From an uncultured Lachnospiraceae bacterium (GTDB taxonomy: Bacteria; Bacillota; Clostridia; Lachnospirales; Lachnospiraceae): DNA of 26,223 bases. Where the stretch lies: the NCBI GenBank assembly GCA_937916415.1, contig CALGGH010000267.1, positions 1 through 26,223 of the forward strand, in the 5' to 3' direction. The stretch's first letter is position 1; the number at the start of each line of letters is the position of its first letter. Both the position numbers and the translations under genes were made by a program. Below are positions 15,834 through 23,677 of this stretch, in pieces. Below the pieces are notes generated by a model, which was not told where the DNA came from, searched no databases, and was given only the letters and a program-made list of their open reading frames with translations.

Positions 15834-16712
15834 TCAATCACAATTACCGCAGCCGCCATGGTGCGTTTCTTTTTCCTGTTCCGCCAGATACATTCTGCCC
15901 TCTTCGGTCTTGTACAGATTTTGACGCATCATGGCCTGGTCAAAGTCAACCAGGAATCCGTCAAACTCGGGACCGTCCACGCAGGCGAATTTGACCTCAC
16001 CTCCCACGGTCAGCCTGCAGGCGCCGCACATTCCGGTACCGTCAACCATGATCGGATTCATGCTGACGATGGTGGGCAGGTCCAGTTCCCTGGTAAGCTT
16101 GCAGACGAACTTCATCATTATCATGGGACCTATGGCGATGCAAAGGTCATATTTATGGCCCTCATCATACAGGTCCTGTATGACCTTGGTGACCATTCCG
16201 CTCCTGCCGTAGGAACCGTCATCGGTCGTAACGTAGAGATTGCCGGCAACCGCCTTCATCTCATCCTCCATGATCAGCAGGTCCTTATTCTTGGCTCCGA
16301 TGATCACGTCGGCATCCACGCCAAGACCATGCAGGTATTTGACCTGGGGATATACGGGCGCGGTGCCGAGTCCGCCGGCCACGAACAGGATCTTTTTGGC
16401 CCGGAGCGCATCCGCGGTCTCATCCACGAGCTCCGAGGGCCTGCCGAGCGGGCCGACGAAATCCCTGAAATAATCTCCTTCACTCAGTCCCTTCATGCGC
16501 AGGGTTGCCGCTCCGACGATCTGGAAAACGATGGTGACCGTTCCCTTCCCTGCATCATAGTCGCACACCGTCAGCGGAATGCGCTCTGCCCCGTCATCAG
16601 TCCTTACTATGACGAACTGACCGGGCTTGCAGTGTGCCGCACACCTGGGGGCCTCCACGTCCATCAGGCAGACGGATTCATTGAGAACCCTCTTTTTCAC
16701 AATCTTGTACAT
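15834..16712 (-). CDS. nfnA: NfnA, small subunit of NADH-dependent ferredoxin:NADP+ oxidoreductase
   Basis: The 292-residue protein is a ferredoxin-NADP reductase-like subunit (sulfide dehydrogenase/PyrK type). FAD binding is indicated by the RIPLTVCDYD stretch and the NAD site by FVAGGLGTAPVYPQVKYL. The [2Fe-2S] motif near the C terminus reads VDGTGMCGACRLTVGG then FACVDGP, giving D-x4-C-x2-C-x11-C, the one-Asp/three-Cys ligand pattern described for Nfn. The ATG at 16712 has GGGAGGA upstream. nfnB follows after 14 bp. The protein ends in an unusual HHGGCGNCD tail with a further CxxC. Confidence in the Nfn assignment comes from the pair; alone it might be read as dihydroorotate dehydrogenase electron transfer subunit. 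Confidence 0.9.
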   Translation of the reverse strand: MYKIVKKRVLNESVCLMDVEAPRCAAHCKPGQFVIVRTDDGAERIPLTVCDYDAGKGTVTIVFQIVGAATLRMKGLSEGDYFRDFVGPLGRPSELVDETADALRAKKILFVAGGLGTAPVYPQVKYLHGLGVDADVIIGAKNKDLLIMEDEMKAVAGNLYVTTDDGSYGRSGMVTKVIQDLYDEGHKYDLCIAIGPMIMMKFVCKLTRELDLPTIVSMNPIMVDGTGMCGACRLTVGGEVKFACVDGPEFDGFLVDFDQAMMRQNLYKTEEGRMYLAEQEKETHHGGCGNCD

Positions 16713-16727
16713 TTCATGTCCTCCCTT

Positions 16728-18188
16728 TTAAAATGCGATAGCCAAAAATCCATCTGCGGCGTTGCCCCCCAGAATGGCGGTCGAGCCTTGACGTATTTCA
16801 ACTATGTAAGTGGTGTCGGTCGGAGTCTCGGCTCCGCCTCCATCATGATAAAACTCCCTAATGGTGTAATAATCTCCCTGTCCCTCTATGGGGATCGCTG
16901 AGATCACTTCATACCTGTATATGCCGGGTGCCCTGTCAGAGTGTCCCTCCATGTCATTTAAGAGGCCTCTCTCCACGAGCCTGGTCTTGAGTATCTCAAC
17001 CGCCCGGTCATAGCTTATGCCGCCGGGGAAGCTTAAGGAATAGCTCTTGACCACCACGTCCGAGCTGAGTCCATCCTCGGTGATGGAAACAAAGCTGAAA
17101 TTGGAATACTTGACCGGCATGGGGATCGGATCCACGTACTGCACCGAGTCTTCGGTGGGCACGGACTTATCTGTAGTGTAATAAACGGTGCATCCCTCAG
17201 GCACTTCCACGGTAATGAGCACCGGCTCGTGATACTCTCCGGAATCCACGTTGACCACGGGTTCCTCCGGCATGTCATTCAGGATGACGTACTGGCCTAC
17301 GACCACGTCAGACACTATTCCATACTGATTGACGAACATCGCCGACACGACTATCTCGCCATGGTCGAGGACGATGGGACCGCCATACAGGCTGCCGGTC
17401 TCCTTGGGCACGCTTCCATCGAGCGTGTAGTATATGTTCCCCGAAGTGTTGGCAGATATCTTGAGCCTTATCGTGGAATCATATTCTCCGGGTTCATAAG
17501 AGAACACGGGTGCGATCGCCAGGTAGTTCTGGTATGCCTGGACGATCTCCGGATGCTCGCATTTATCAAGCAGGGCCGCGATCGTCTCATAATCCCCGTT
17601 GTCCGCATATATTCCAATGAGCCTGTCATAAGCCGAAAAGACGTCCGTCTCATCATACCGGCCGGATGAGATCATGCGTTCAAGCGTGTCGACCGCCTGA
17701 TCCGTCCTGCCCAGCTCGTTGTAGTATTCGGATTCCAAAAACAGGATCGAACTCTCTTCCGGATGTGACACGTATATGTTTTCGAGTGTCCTGATGGCTT
17801 CCTCGTATTTTCCCTGAGACGCCTGACTGCGCGCACTGTTTATGCGGTATTCCAATCCGGTCGCTCTCCTGACCGCCCAGATGGCTACTGCGGCGATGAT
17901 CAGGACGCTGATGCTGATGATCACGATCGAGGCGATGCGGTTACGGATGGTCGGTTTATGATCATCATGCATCAGCCCAAGTATCTGGTCTGTGGTGCCC
18001 GTTCCCGTGGTGTCAAAGGTTCCGGTCACGGATCCGGTGCTTACGCCCACGACCTCATCGATCAGCGTATTGTCTATCTGCGGCTCTATGTCCGGTTCAA
18101 AATCAGGTACCATCTGAACCTCATGGCCGCACAGTTCGCATATCAGGTGTCCCTCTTCGATCTCATGACCGCATTCGGGACAGATCAT
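16728..18188 (-). CDS. Zinc-ribbon / TM / TPR-like / chitobiase C-terminal-domain protein
   Basis: The 486-residue protein has a modular layout. Residues 3-20 are a CxxC...CxxC zinc ribbon (Cys3, 6, 17, 20), followed by an acidic, Thr/Gly-rich linker, one membrane helix (about 85-106), a TPR-like helical stretch (113-224: GKYEEAIRTLENIYVSHPEE...) and two copies of the chitobiase/beta-hexosaminidase C-terminal (FN3-associated) repeat at about 225-303 and 308-384, each with a YYTxDxSVP core (IYYTLDGSVPK, VYYTTDKSVPT). The last 100 residues are an unassigned alpha/beta-looking region. Topology suggests the ribbon is inside and the repeats outside. Such proteins recur in Lachnospiraceae; the function is unknown. 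GGAG precedes the ATG; folD lies 18 bp upstream and nfnA 15 bp downstream. Confidence 0.75.
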   Translation of the reverse strand: MICPECGHEIEEGHLICELCGHEVQMVPDFEPDIEPQIDNTLIDEVVGVSTGSVTGTFDTTGTGTTDQILGLMHDDHKPTIRNRIASIVIISISVLIIAAVAIWAVRRATGLEYRINSARSQASQGKYEEAIRTLENIYVSHPEESSILFLESEYYNELGRTDQAVDTLERMISSGRYDETDVFSAYDRLIGIYADNGDYETIAALLDKCEHPEIVQAYQNYLAIAPVFSYEPGEYDSTIRLKISANTSGNIYYTLDGSVPKETGSLYGGPIVLDHGEIVVSAMFVNQYGIVSDVVVGQYVILNDMPEEPVVNVDSGEYHEPVLITVEVPEGCTVYYTTDKSVPTEDSVQYVDPIPMPVKYSNFSFVSITEDGLSSDVVVKSYSLSFPGGISYDRAVEILKTRLVERGLLNDMEGHSDRAPGIYRYEVISAIPIEGQGDYYTIREFYHDGGGAETPTDTTYIVEIRQGSTAILGGNAADGFLAIAF

Positions 18189-18206
18189 GTCAAATCTCCA
18201 AAATAA

Positions 18207-19043
18207 TTACAGGTACTTGCTGACGCAGTTATGCATCAGCATGGCTATCGTCATCGGTCCCACGCCGCCCGGCACGGGAGTTATGTATGAACACTTGCCT
18301 GCCACGTCATCAAAATCCACGTCTCCGCAGAGCTTGTTGTTTTCGTTCCTGTGTATCCCCACGTCTATTACGACGGCTCCTTCCTTGACGTACCCGGCCG
18401 TGATCATCTTAGGCCTGCCTATGGCCACTATCAATATGTCAGCGCGTGAGGTCACGTCCCGGAGGTTGACGGTTTTGGAATGGCAGACCGTCACCGTGGC
18501 ATTCTGCTCCAGCATCATCAGTGCCATGGGCTTGCCGACTATGTTGCTGCGACCGATTATGACGCACTCCCTGCCTGCGATCTCTATGCCCGTTCTCTTG
18601 AGCAATTCGATGATGCCCGCGGGGGTGCAGGATCTGAAGCCTTTTTTGCCCACGGCCAATGCTCCGACGGAATTTACGCTGAATCCGTCCACGTCCTTGG
18701 CAGGGTCGATGGCGGCTATGACCTTGTCCTCACTTATGTGCTCCGGCAGCGGAAGCTGCACCAGGATCCCGTCCACCGCCGCGTCCGCATTAAGCCTGCC
18801 TATCAGTTCGAGCAATTCATCCTCAGAAGTGGATTCCGGCAGTTCATGGCTTTCTGACCTGATGCCGCAGTATTCGCAGGCCTTCTTTTTATTTCCCACG
18901 TATACGTTGGATGCGGGATCATTTCCTACCTGGATCACCGCCAGGCAGACCTCGATGCCCTCATTCTTTAATTCGCTTACCTTACTCTTTACCTCGTCCT
19001 TGATCTGTGCCGAAATGGCTTTTCCGTCAATTCTCTCAGCCAT
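18207..19043 (-). CDS. folD: Methylenetetrahydrofolate dehydrogenase/cyclohydrolase FolD
   Basis: With the ATG at 19043 the protein has 278 residues, the normal length. FolD oxidises 5,10-methylene-THF with NADP+ and hydrolyses methenyl-THF to 10-formyl-THF (reversible). Motifs are YVGNKKKACEYCGI (containing the catalytic lysine), DGILVQLPLPEHI, KDVDGFSVNSVGAL, the nucleotide-binding VIIGRSNIVGKPMALMML, and the C-terminal ITPVPGGVGPMTIAML. I chose ATG 19043 because AAGGAGGGA lies just upstream (19046-19054); a TTG 11 codons earlier would overlap the fhs stop and has no such site. It follows fhs, whose product makes the 10-formyl-THF that FolD uses. Confidence 0.96.
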   Translation of the reverse strand: MAERIDGKAISAQIKDEVKSKVSELKNEGIEVCLAVIQVGNDPASNVYVGNKKKACEYCGIRSESHELPESTSEDELLELIGRLNADAAVDGILVQLPLPEHISEDKVIAAIDPAKDVDGFSVNSVGALAVGKKGFRSCTPAGIIELLKRTGIEIAGRECVIIGRSNIVGKPMALMMLEQNATVTVCHSKTVNLRDVTSRADILIVAIGRPKMITAGYVKEGAVVIDVGIHRNENNKLCGDVDFDDVAGKCSYITPVPGGVGPMTIAMLMHNCVSKYL

Positions 19044-19045
19044 GA

Positions 19046-19054
19046 TCCCTCCTT
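19046..19054 (-). promoter_or_regulatory. Ribosome binding site fixing the folD ATG
   Basis: AAGGAGGGA on the minus strand ends 2 nt before the ATG at 19043. Its strength decides against the in-frame TTG at 19076. Confidence 0.7.
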
Positions 19055-19072
19055 GTTGGTGGTGTGCCTGCG

Positions 19073-20743
19073 TCAAAACAATCCGGTAATGCGGCCGTCA
19101 TCATCCACGTCGATCCGGTATGCCGCCGGTGACTTGGGCAGTCCCGGCATCGTCATCACCGATCCGGTCAGCACGACCACGAATCCCGCACCTGCGGATA
19201 CGTACATCTCCCTGACGTTAATCCTGAAGCCCTCCGGCCGTCCAAGCCTTGATGCATCGTCAGACAGAGAATACTGGGTTTTGGCCATGCATATCGGCAG
19301 GTTGCCAAACCCAAGCTTCTCCAGGCTTTTCATCTGCTTGAGGGCTGCGGGCGTGAATTCCGCGCCGTCAGCTCCATAAATCTGCGTTGCTATGGTCCCT
19401 ATCTTGTTTTCTATCGTATCGTTCTCGTCATACAGTACGTGAAAGTCAGACTTTCCGTCCTCTAGCACGTGCACCAGCTTATCGGCCAGCTCCAGGCCGC
19501 CCTCGCCGCCCTTTTCCCATACGGTGGACAGTGCGAAGTCACATCCCCTGGATTCCACGAATTCCCTGACGTACCCGGTCTCTGCTTCCGTGTCCGTCGA
19601 AAAGACATTGAGCGCGACTATTACGGGAACGCCGTATTTCCTGAGGTTCTCCATGTGCTTGTCCAGGTTGCTTATGCCGGACTTTAGGGCATCCAGGTTT
19701 TCCGCACCCAGTTCAGCGACGGGAACTCCGCCATTATACTTGAGTGCCCTGACCGTTGCAACCAGGATCGCGGCATCAGGCTTAAGTCCGGCCTGCCTGC
19801 ACTTTACGTCAAAAAACTTTTCAGCGCCTAAGTCTGCGCCAAATCCGGCTTCCGTGACCACTATGTCGGCCATCTTCAAGGCAGTCCTGGTGGCCCTTAC
19901 GGAATTGCAGCCGTGCGCGATGTTGGCAAAGGGGCCGCCGTGAACGATGGCCGGAGTATGCTCCAGCGTCTGCACGAGATTGGGCTTAAGCGCATCCTTT
20001 AAGAGGGCTGCCATGGATCCCACCGCTCCTATGTCCTTAGCCGTCACCGGATTGCCGTCCAGGTCATAGGCCACCACCATGCGTCCGAGGCGTTTTTTCA
20101 AGTCCGCCATGTCCTCTGCCAGGCAAAGCACTGCCATGATCTCGCTGGCAACAGTGATGACGAAATGATCCTCCCTGACGAAGCCGTCGGTCTTTGATCC
20201 CATTCCAACGACCACGTTCCTGAGTACCCTGTCGTTCATGTCCAGGCATCTTTTCCAGACGACGTTCCTGGTGTCGATGCGCAGCTCATTGCCCTGCTGC
20301 ACGTGGTTATCCAAAAGCGCGGCGCACAGGTTGTTCGCCGAGGTGATCGCGTGAAAATCTCCGGTAAAATGCAGGTTGAGGTCCTCCATGGGCACTACCT
20401 GGCTCATGCCGCCTCCGGCCGCGCCGCCCTTTATGCCGAAGCACGGGCCCAGGGATGGCTCCCTGAGGGCTATGACGGCCTTTTTGCCCATGCGTCCGAG
20501 TGCCTGGCCCAGACCGACCGTGGTCGTGGTCTTACCCTCTCCCGCTGGGGTGGGATTGATCGCGGTCACGAGTACCAGCCTTCCGTCCGGACGATCGGAT
20601 ATTCTCCTTACGCATTCATCAGAAAGCTTCGCCTTGTATTTGCCGTACAGTTCCAGTTCATCCTCCGTGACGTCAAGCGCCGCAGCTACCTCCGTTATGG
20701 GGATGAGCTTAGCTTCCTGAGCTATTTCTATGTCGCTCTTCAT
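19073..20743 (-). CDS. fhs: Formate-tetrahydrofolate ligase
   Basis: The 556-residue enzyme, full length for the family, joins formate to THF with ATP to give 10-formyl-THF. The P-loop PTPAGEGKTTTTVGL lies around residues 64-78, followed by REPSLGPCFGIKGGAAGGG, TGDFHAITSANNL, EAGFGADLGAEKFFDVKCR and, near the end, ICMAKTQYSLSDD and GAGFVVVLTGSVMTMPGLP. All are typical. The ATG at 20743 has AAAGGA about 9 nt upstream. ftsK ends 31 bp upstream; folD begins 29 bp downstream. Fhs and FolD supply formyl units to purine and fMet synthesis in non-acetogens and also form part of the acetogenic methyl branch; no other Wood-Ljungdahl gene is in this window. Confidence 0.97.
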   Translation of the reverse strand: MKSDIEIAQEAKLIPITEVAAALDVTEDELELYGKYKAKLSDECVRRISDRPDGRLVLVTAINPTPAGEGKTTTTVGLGQALGRMGKKAVIALREPSLGPCFGIKGGAAGGGMSQVVPMEDLNLHFTGDFHAITSANNLCAALLDNHVQQGNELRIDTRNVVWKRCLDMNDRVLRNVVVGMGSKTDGFVREDHFVITVASEIMAVLCLAEDMADLKKRLGRMVVAYDLDGNPVTAKDIGAVGSMAALLKDALKPNLVQTLEHTPAIVHGGPFANIAHGCNSVRATRTALKMADIVVTEAGFGADLGAEKFFDVKCRQAGLKPDAAILVATVRALKYNGGVPVAELGAENLDALKSGISNLDKHMENLRKYGVPVIVALNVFSTDTEAETGYVREFVESRGCDFALSTVWEKGGEGGLELADKLVHVLEDGKSDFHVLYDENDTIENKIGTIATQIYGADGAEFTPAALKQMKSLEKLGFGNLPICMAKTQYSLSDDASRLGRPEGFRINVREMYVSAGAGFVVVLTGSVMTMPGLPKSPAAYRIDVDDDGRITGLF

Positions 20744-20774
20744 GTCAGTGATCCTTTACTAAATCAAACGTGCG

Positions 20775-23672
20775 TCACTGCATTCCCAGGCTCTGGAGCA
20801 GCTCCTCAAACTGAGCCTGATCCATGAGTATCTCCCTGGGTTTGGTGCCCTGTTCCTCGCCCACGACTCCTTCCTCAGCCAGCTGGTCCATGATGCGGGC
20901 GGCACGGTTGAAGCCGATCTTGAGCAGTCTCTGCAGGGCTCCTATGGATGCCTTTTCCTTGTCTATGATGAACCTGCCTGCCTCCGCAAAGAGTTCATCA
21001 TGACCGGAATCCCCGCCGGCGGGTCCGCCCTTTGCGGTGCCTCCGGCGCCTGCCTGGGCGATGGAACCAACCTGCTCTTCTATGTTCTGCGTGCCTCCCG
21101 GCACGTAACCGCCGTCCTTAAGCTCCTTGAAGTGCCTGACCACCTTGGAAACCTCGCCATCCGAGACGAACGCTCCCTGCACCCTGGTAGGCTTGGGCAG
21201 TCCCTGCGGGAAGAAAAGCATGTCGCCCTTGCCCAGGAGCTTTTCCGCGCCGACCATGTCCAGGATCGTCCTGGAGTCCACGCCGCTCGAAACAGCAAAC
21301 GCAATGCGGCTGGGCATGTTCGCCTTGATGAGTCCCGTGATGACGTCCACCGAAGGACGCTGCGTGGCAATGACCAGATGAATGCCGCACGCCCTGGCCA
21401 GCTGAGCCAGGCGGCAGATGCTGCCCTCGACCTCTCCGGGCGCGACCATCATCAGGTCTGCCAGCTCGTCAACGATTATCAATATGTGAGGCAGCTTTTC
21501 GGACTGATCCTCAAGCTGCGCGTTGTATCCTTTCAGGTCCCTGACGGAAGCATCGGCGAACCTGGCATATCTCTCTTCCATCTCATGCACTGCCCAGGCA
21601 AGCGCTCCCGCCGCCTTTTTGGGATCGGTGACAACCGGCAGCAGGAGGTGCGGTATGTCATTGTACACGCTCAGCTCCACCACCTTGGGATCCACCATGA
21701 TCAGCCTTACGTCCTCCGGACGGCACTTATACAGGATGCTCATGATTATGGTGTTGATGCAGACCGACTTACCGGAACCGGTGGCTCCGGCTATGAGCAC
21801 GTGAGGCATCTTGGCGATGTCGTGCACGATGATCTGTCCCGCTATGTCCTTGCCCACGGCAAAGGGGAGCGAAGCCGTCGAGCTCTTGAAAACGGATGAC
21901 TCGATGAGCTCCCTGAAGGCCACTGCCTCGTTTTCCTTGTTGGGCACCTCGATGCCCACCGCGGATTTGCCGGGTATCGGAGCCTCGATCCTGATGTCAG
22001 TGGCGGCAAGCGCCAGCTTAAGGTCATCGCTCAGGCCGACTATCTTGGACACCTTGACTCCGAGTTCGGGCTGCAGCTCATACCTGGTTACCGACGGACC
22101 GCGGCTTACGTCTATGATCCTGGCCTTGACGCCAAAGGTATCGAGGGTTCTGGTCAGCAGTTCGGAGGTTTCCTTCAGTTCCCTGTCGCCGCCTGATCTG
22201 CTTTTGGACGAACCCGGATTAAGTAATGAAATGGGCGGGAATTTATATGTCGCCGTACCGCCTGCCGGCCTCCGGCCGGACTTATCGGCCCGTGCGGCCT
22301 GCACGGGTTCTTCAGCAGGCTTGGACGTTTGAACGGGCTTAGGCGCTTCGGCCGCTGGCGTAATCTCACGCGTTGCCCTGGGCCTGGGCTTGGACGCATG
22401 AGAGGCCATGGAATTGCCCTCCGTGGGCGCATATGAATCCATGGGCTTGCCCGGTTCATCCTGCGGTTCATCCTGAACGTCTGCCAAATCTTCTTCCTTC
22501 GGCCACTCAAAAGGCTCCGGAACGGGCTCGGGCTCGGGATATCCGAAGGACTCGTGACGATTATCCTCTTCTGGATAGTCTCCCAGTCCCATGTCGTCTT
22601 CGTCATATATGGGAGTGATCTCACGCAAGGCATCAGATCCGTCAGATACCATGCTCTCATGCAGGACTGCGGAGCTGTTCCTTTTGCGCTCATATGCGTC
22701 CGAGTCGGTCAGCTTGATGATGTGCTCATCATCCCTGATCTCCTCACGGAGTTCCTTAACCGGCACGTCCGAATCCAGCTTGGTGTTGAACGTCACCCCG
22801 ACGCTTAGGTTATCCCTGCGCAAAATGGCGTCGTTTTCCTTTGCCTCGGCCCTGAGCCTGCGTTCTTCTTCGCGCTGTTCATTGAGTTCGCGCTTTCTGG
22901 CTATCTTTTCACGCTGAAGCTCGGCCCTGTATTTGTTCTTTTCGGCCCTGTCCATGCTGCGTGAGCGGTGCTCCTCGCGGGAGTCCTCATACATGAGCCG
23001 GCCCTGTTCCCTGAGGCCCTCCAAAAAGGACCTGCCCGCAATGACCATCAGGCATATGATGAGAACGACCGCGATCAGCAGTATCGTTCCGACGTTGCTG
23101 AGCATCCTGACCAGATAATATGCGATAAATCCGCCTATTATGCCGCCGCCCTTAAAATCCGCGGAGCATCTGCCGTATATGCCGGCTATGTCGATGGGTC
23201 TGGCAGTATTGATCTCGCCGGTCGCCATGTCGGCGCCGATCATGATGAGCAGGCACATTACCGAAACGGCGGCGATCCTGCGGGTCACCGCAGAATTCCC
23301 CCTGTTAAAGGTTCCAAAGAGATATATTCCCGCCGCAACGATGGGCAGCAGGTATGATATCGTCCCGAAAAGACCGAACAGGACTTTTTTGACGGAAAGG
23401 CCTACCACGCCCATGATTCCGAAGTTACAGATGAACAGGAAAGCCAAAAACAGCAGGAACAGTCCCATGAAAAGACTGCTGCCGGTTCCATCTTCTTCCT
23501 CTTCCTCGATCACGGGAGCAGCCTTGGCGCGGGCTTGCGCCTTCCCGGAGGAAGAAATTCCCCGGCTCCCTGAGCCTCCGGTCCCGCCGCTTTTGCTCCC
23601 GCTCCTGGCGGTGCTCCTGCCGGCAGTTCCCTTGCTTTGTGCAGTTGATTTTTTAGTAGTATTGTTAGCCAT
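20775..23672 (-). CDS. ftsK: DNA translocase FtsK/SpoIIIE
   Basis: The 965-residue protein begins with a Ser/Thr/Gly/Lys-rich segment (1-55), then about four membrane helices (about 65-210), a charged heptad-like helix (225-290), a Pro/Glu-rich linker (to about 485), the RecA-like motor, and a C-terminal winged-helix gamma domain (about 894-965; FIIDKEKASIGALQRLLKIG...). Walker A is GATGSGKS near residues 624-631 and Walker B ILIIVDELADL near 728. It pumps chromosomal DNA through the division or sporulation septum, and gamma recognises polar KOPS/SRS sites. The ATG at 23672 lies 5 bp behind the preceding stop and has no visible Shine-Dalgarno block, so expression probably depends on coupling. 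Confidence 0.95.
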   Translation of the reverse strand: MANNTTKKSTAQSKGTAGRSTARSGSKSGGTGGSGSRGISSSGKAQARAKAAPVIEEEEEDGTGSSLFMGLFLLFLAFLFICNFGIMGVVGLSVKKVLFGLFGTISYLLPIVAAGIYLFGTFNRGNSAVTRRIAAVSVMCLLIMIGADMATGEINTARPIDIAGIYGRCSADFKGGGIIGGFIAYYLVRMLSNVGTILLIAVVLIICLMVIAGRSFLEGLREQGRLMYEDSREEHRSRSMDRAEKNKYRAELQREKIARKRELNEQREEERRLRAEAKENDAILRRDNLSVGVTFNTKLDSDVPVKELREEIRDDEHIIKLTDSDAYERKRNSSAVLHESMVSDGSDALREITPIYDEDDMGLGDYPEEDNRHESFGYPEPEPVPEPFEWPKEEDLADVQDEPQDEPGKPMDSYAPTEGNSMASHASKPRPRATREITPAAEAPKPVQTSKPAEEPVQAARADKSGRRPAGGTATYKFPPISLLNPGSSKSRSGGDRELKETSELLTRTLDTFGVKARIIDVSRGPSVTRYELQPELGVKVSKIVGLSDDLKLALAATDIRIEAPIPGKSAVGIEVPNKENEAVAFRELIESSVFKSSTASLPFAVGKDIAGQIIVHDIAKMPHVLIAGATGSGKSVCINTIIMSILYKCRPEDVRLIMVDPKVVELSVYNDIPHLLLPVVTDPKKAAGALAWAVHEMEERYARFADASVRDLKGYNAQLEDQSEKLPHILIIVDELADLMMVAPGEVEGSICRLAQLARACGIHLVIATQRPSVDVITGLIKANMPSRIAFAVSSGVDSRTILDMVGAEKLLGKGDMLFFPQGLPKPTRVQGAFVSDGEVSKVVRHFKELKDGGYVPGGTQNIEEQVGSIAQAGAGGTAKGGPAGGDSGHDELFAEAGRFIIDKEKASIGALQRLLKIGFNRAARIMDQLAEEGVVGEEQGTKPREILMDQAQFEELLQSLGMQ

Positions 23673-23677
23673 CGCGT

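Noticed and set aside
15858..16901. 347-codon plus-strand frame
   Set aside because: Antisense to nfnA and the end of the zinc-ribbon gene; no family resemblance.
19044..19076. TTG start for folD, 11 codons upstream
   Set aside because: It would overlap the fhs stop, has no ribosome binding site, and the strong AAGGAGGGA points to the ATG at 19043.
18187..19089. 300-codon plus-strand frame
   Set aside because: Antisense to folD; Ser/Pro/Thr-rich shadow translation without recognisable domains.
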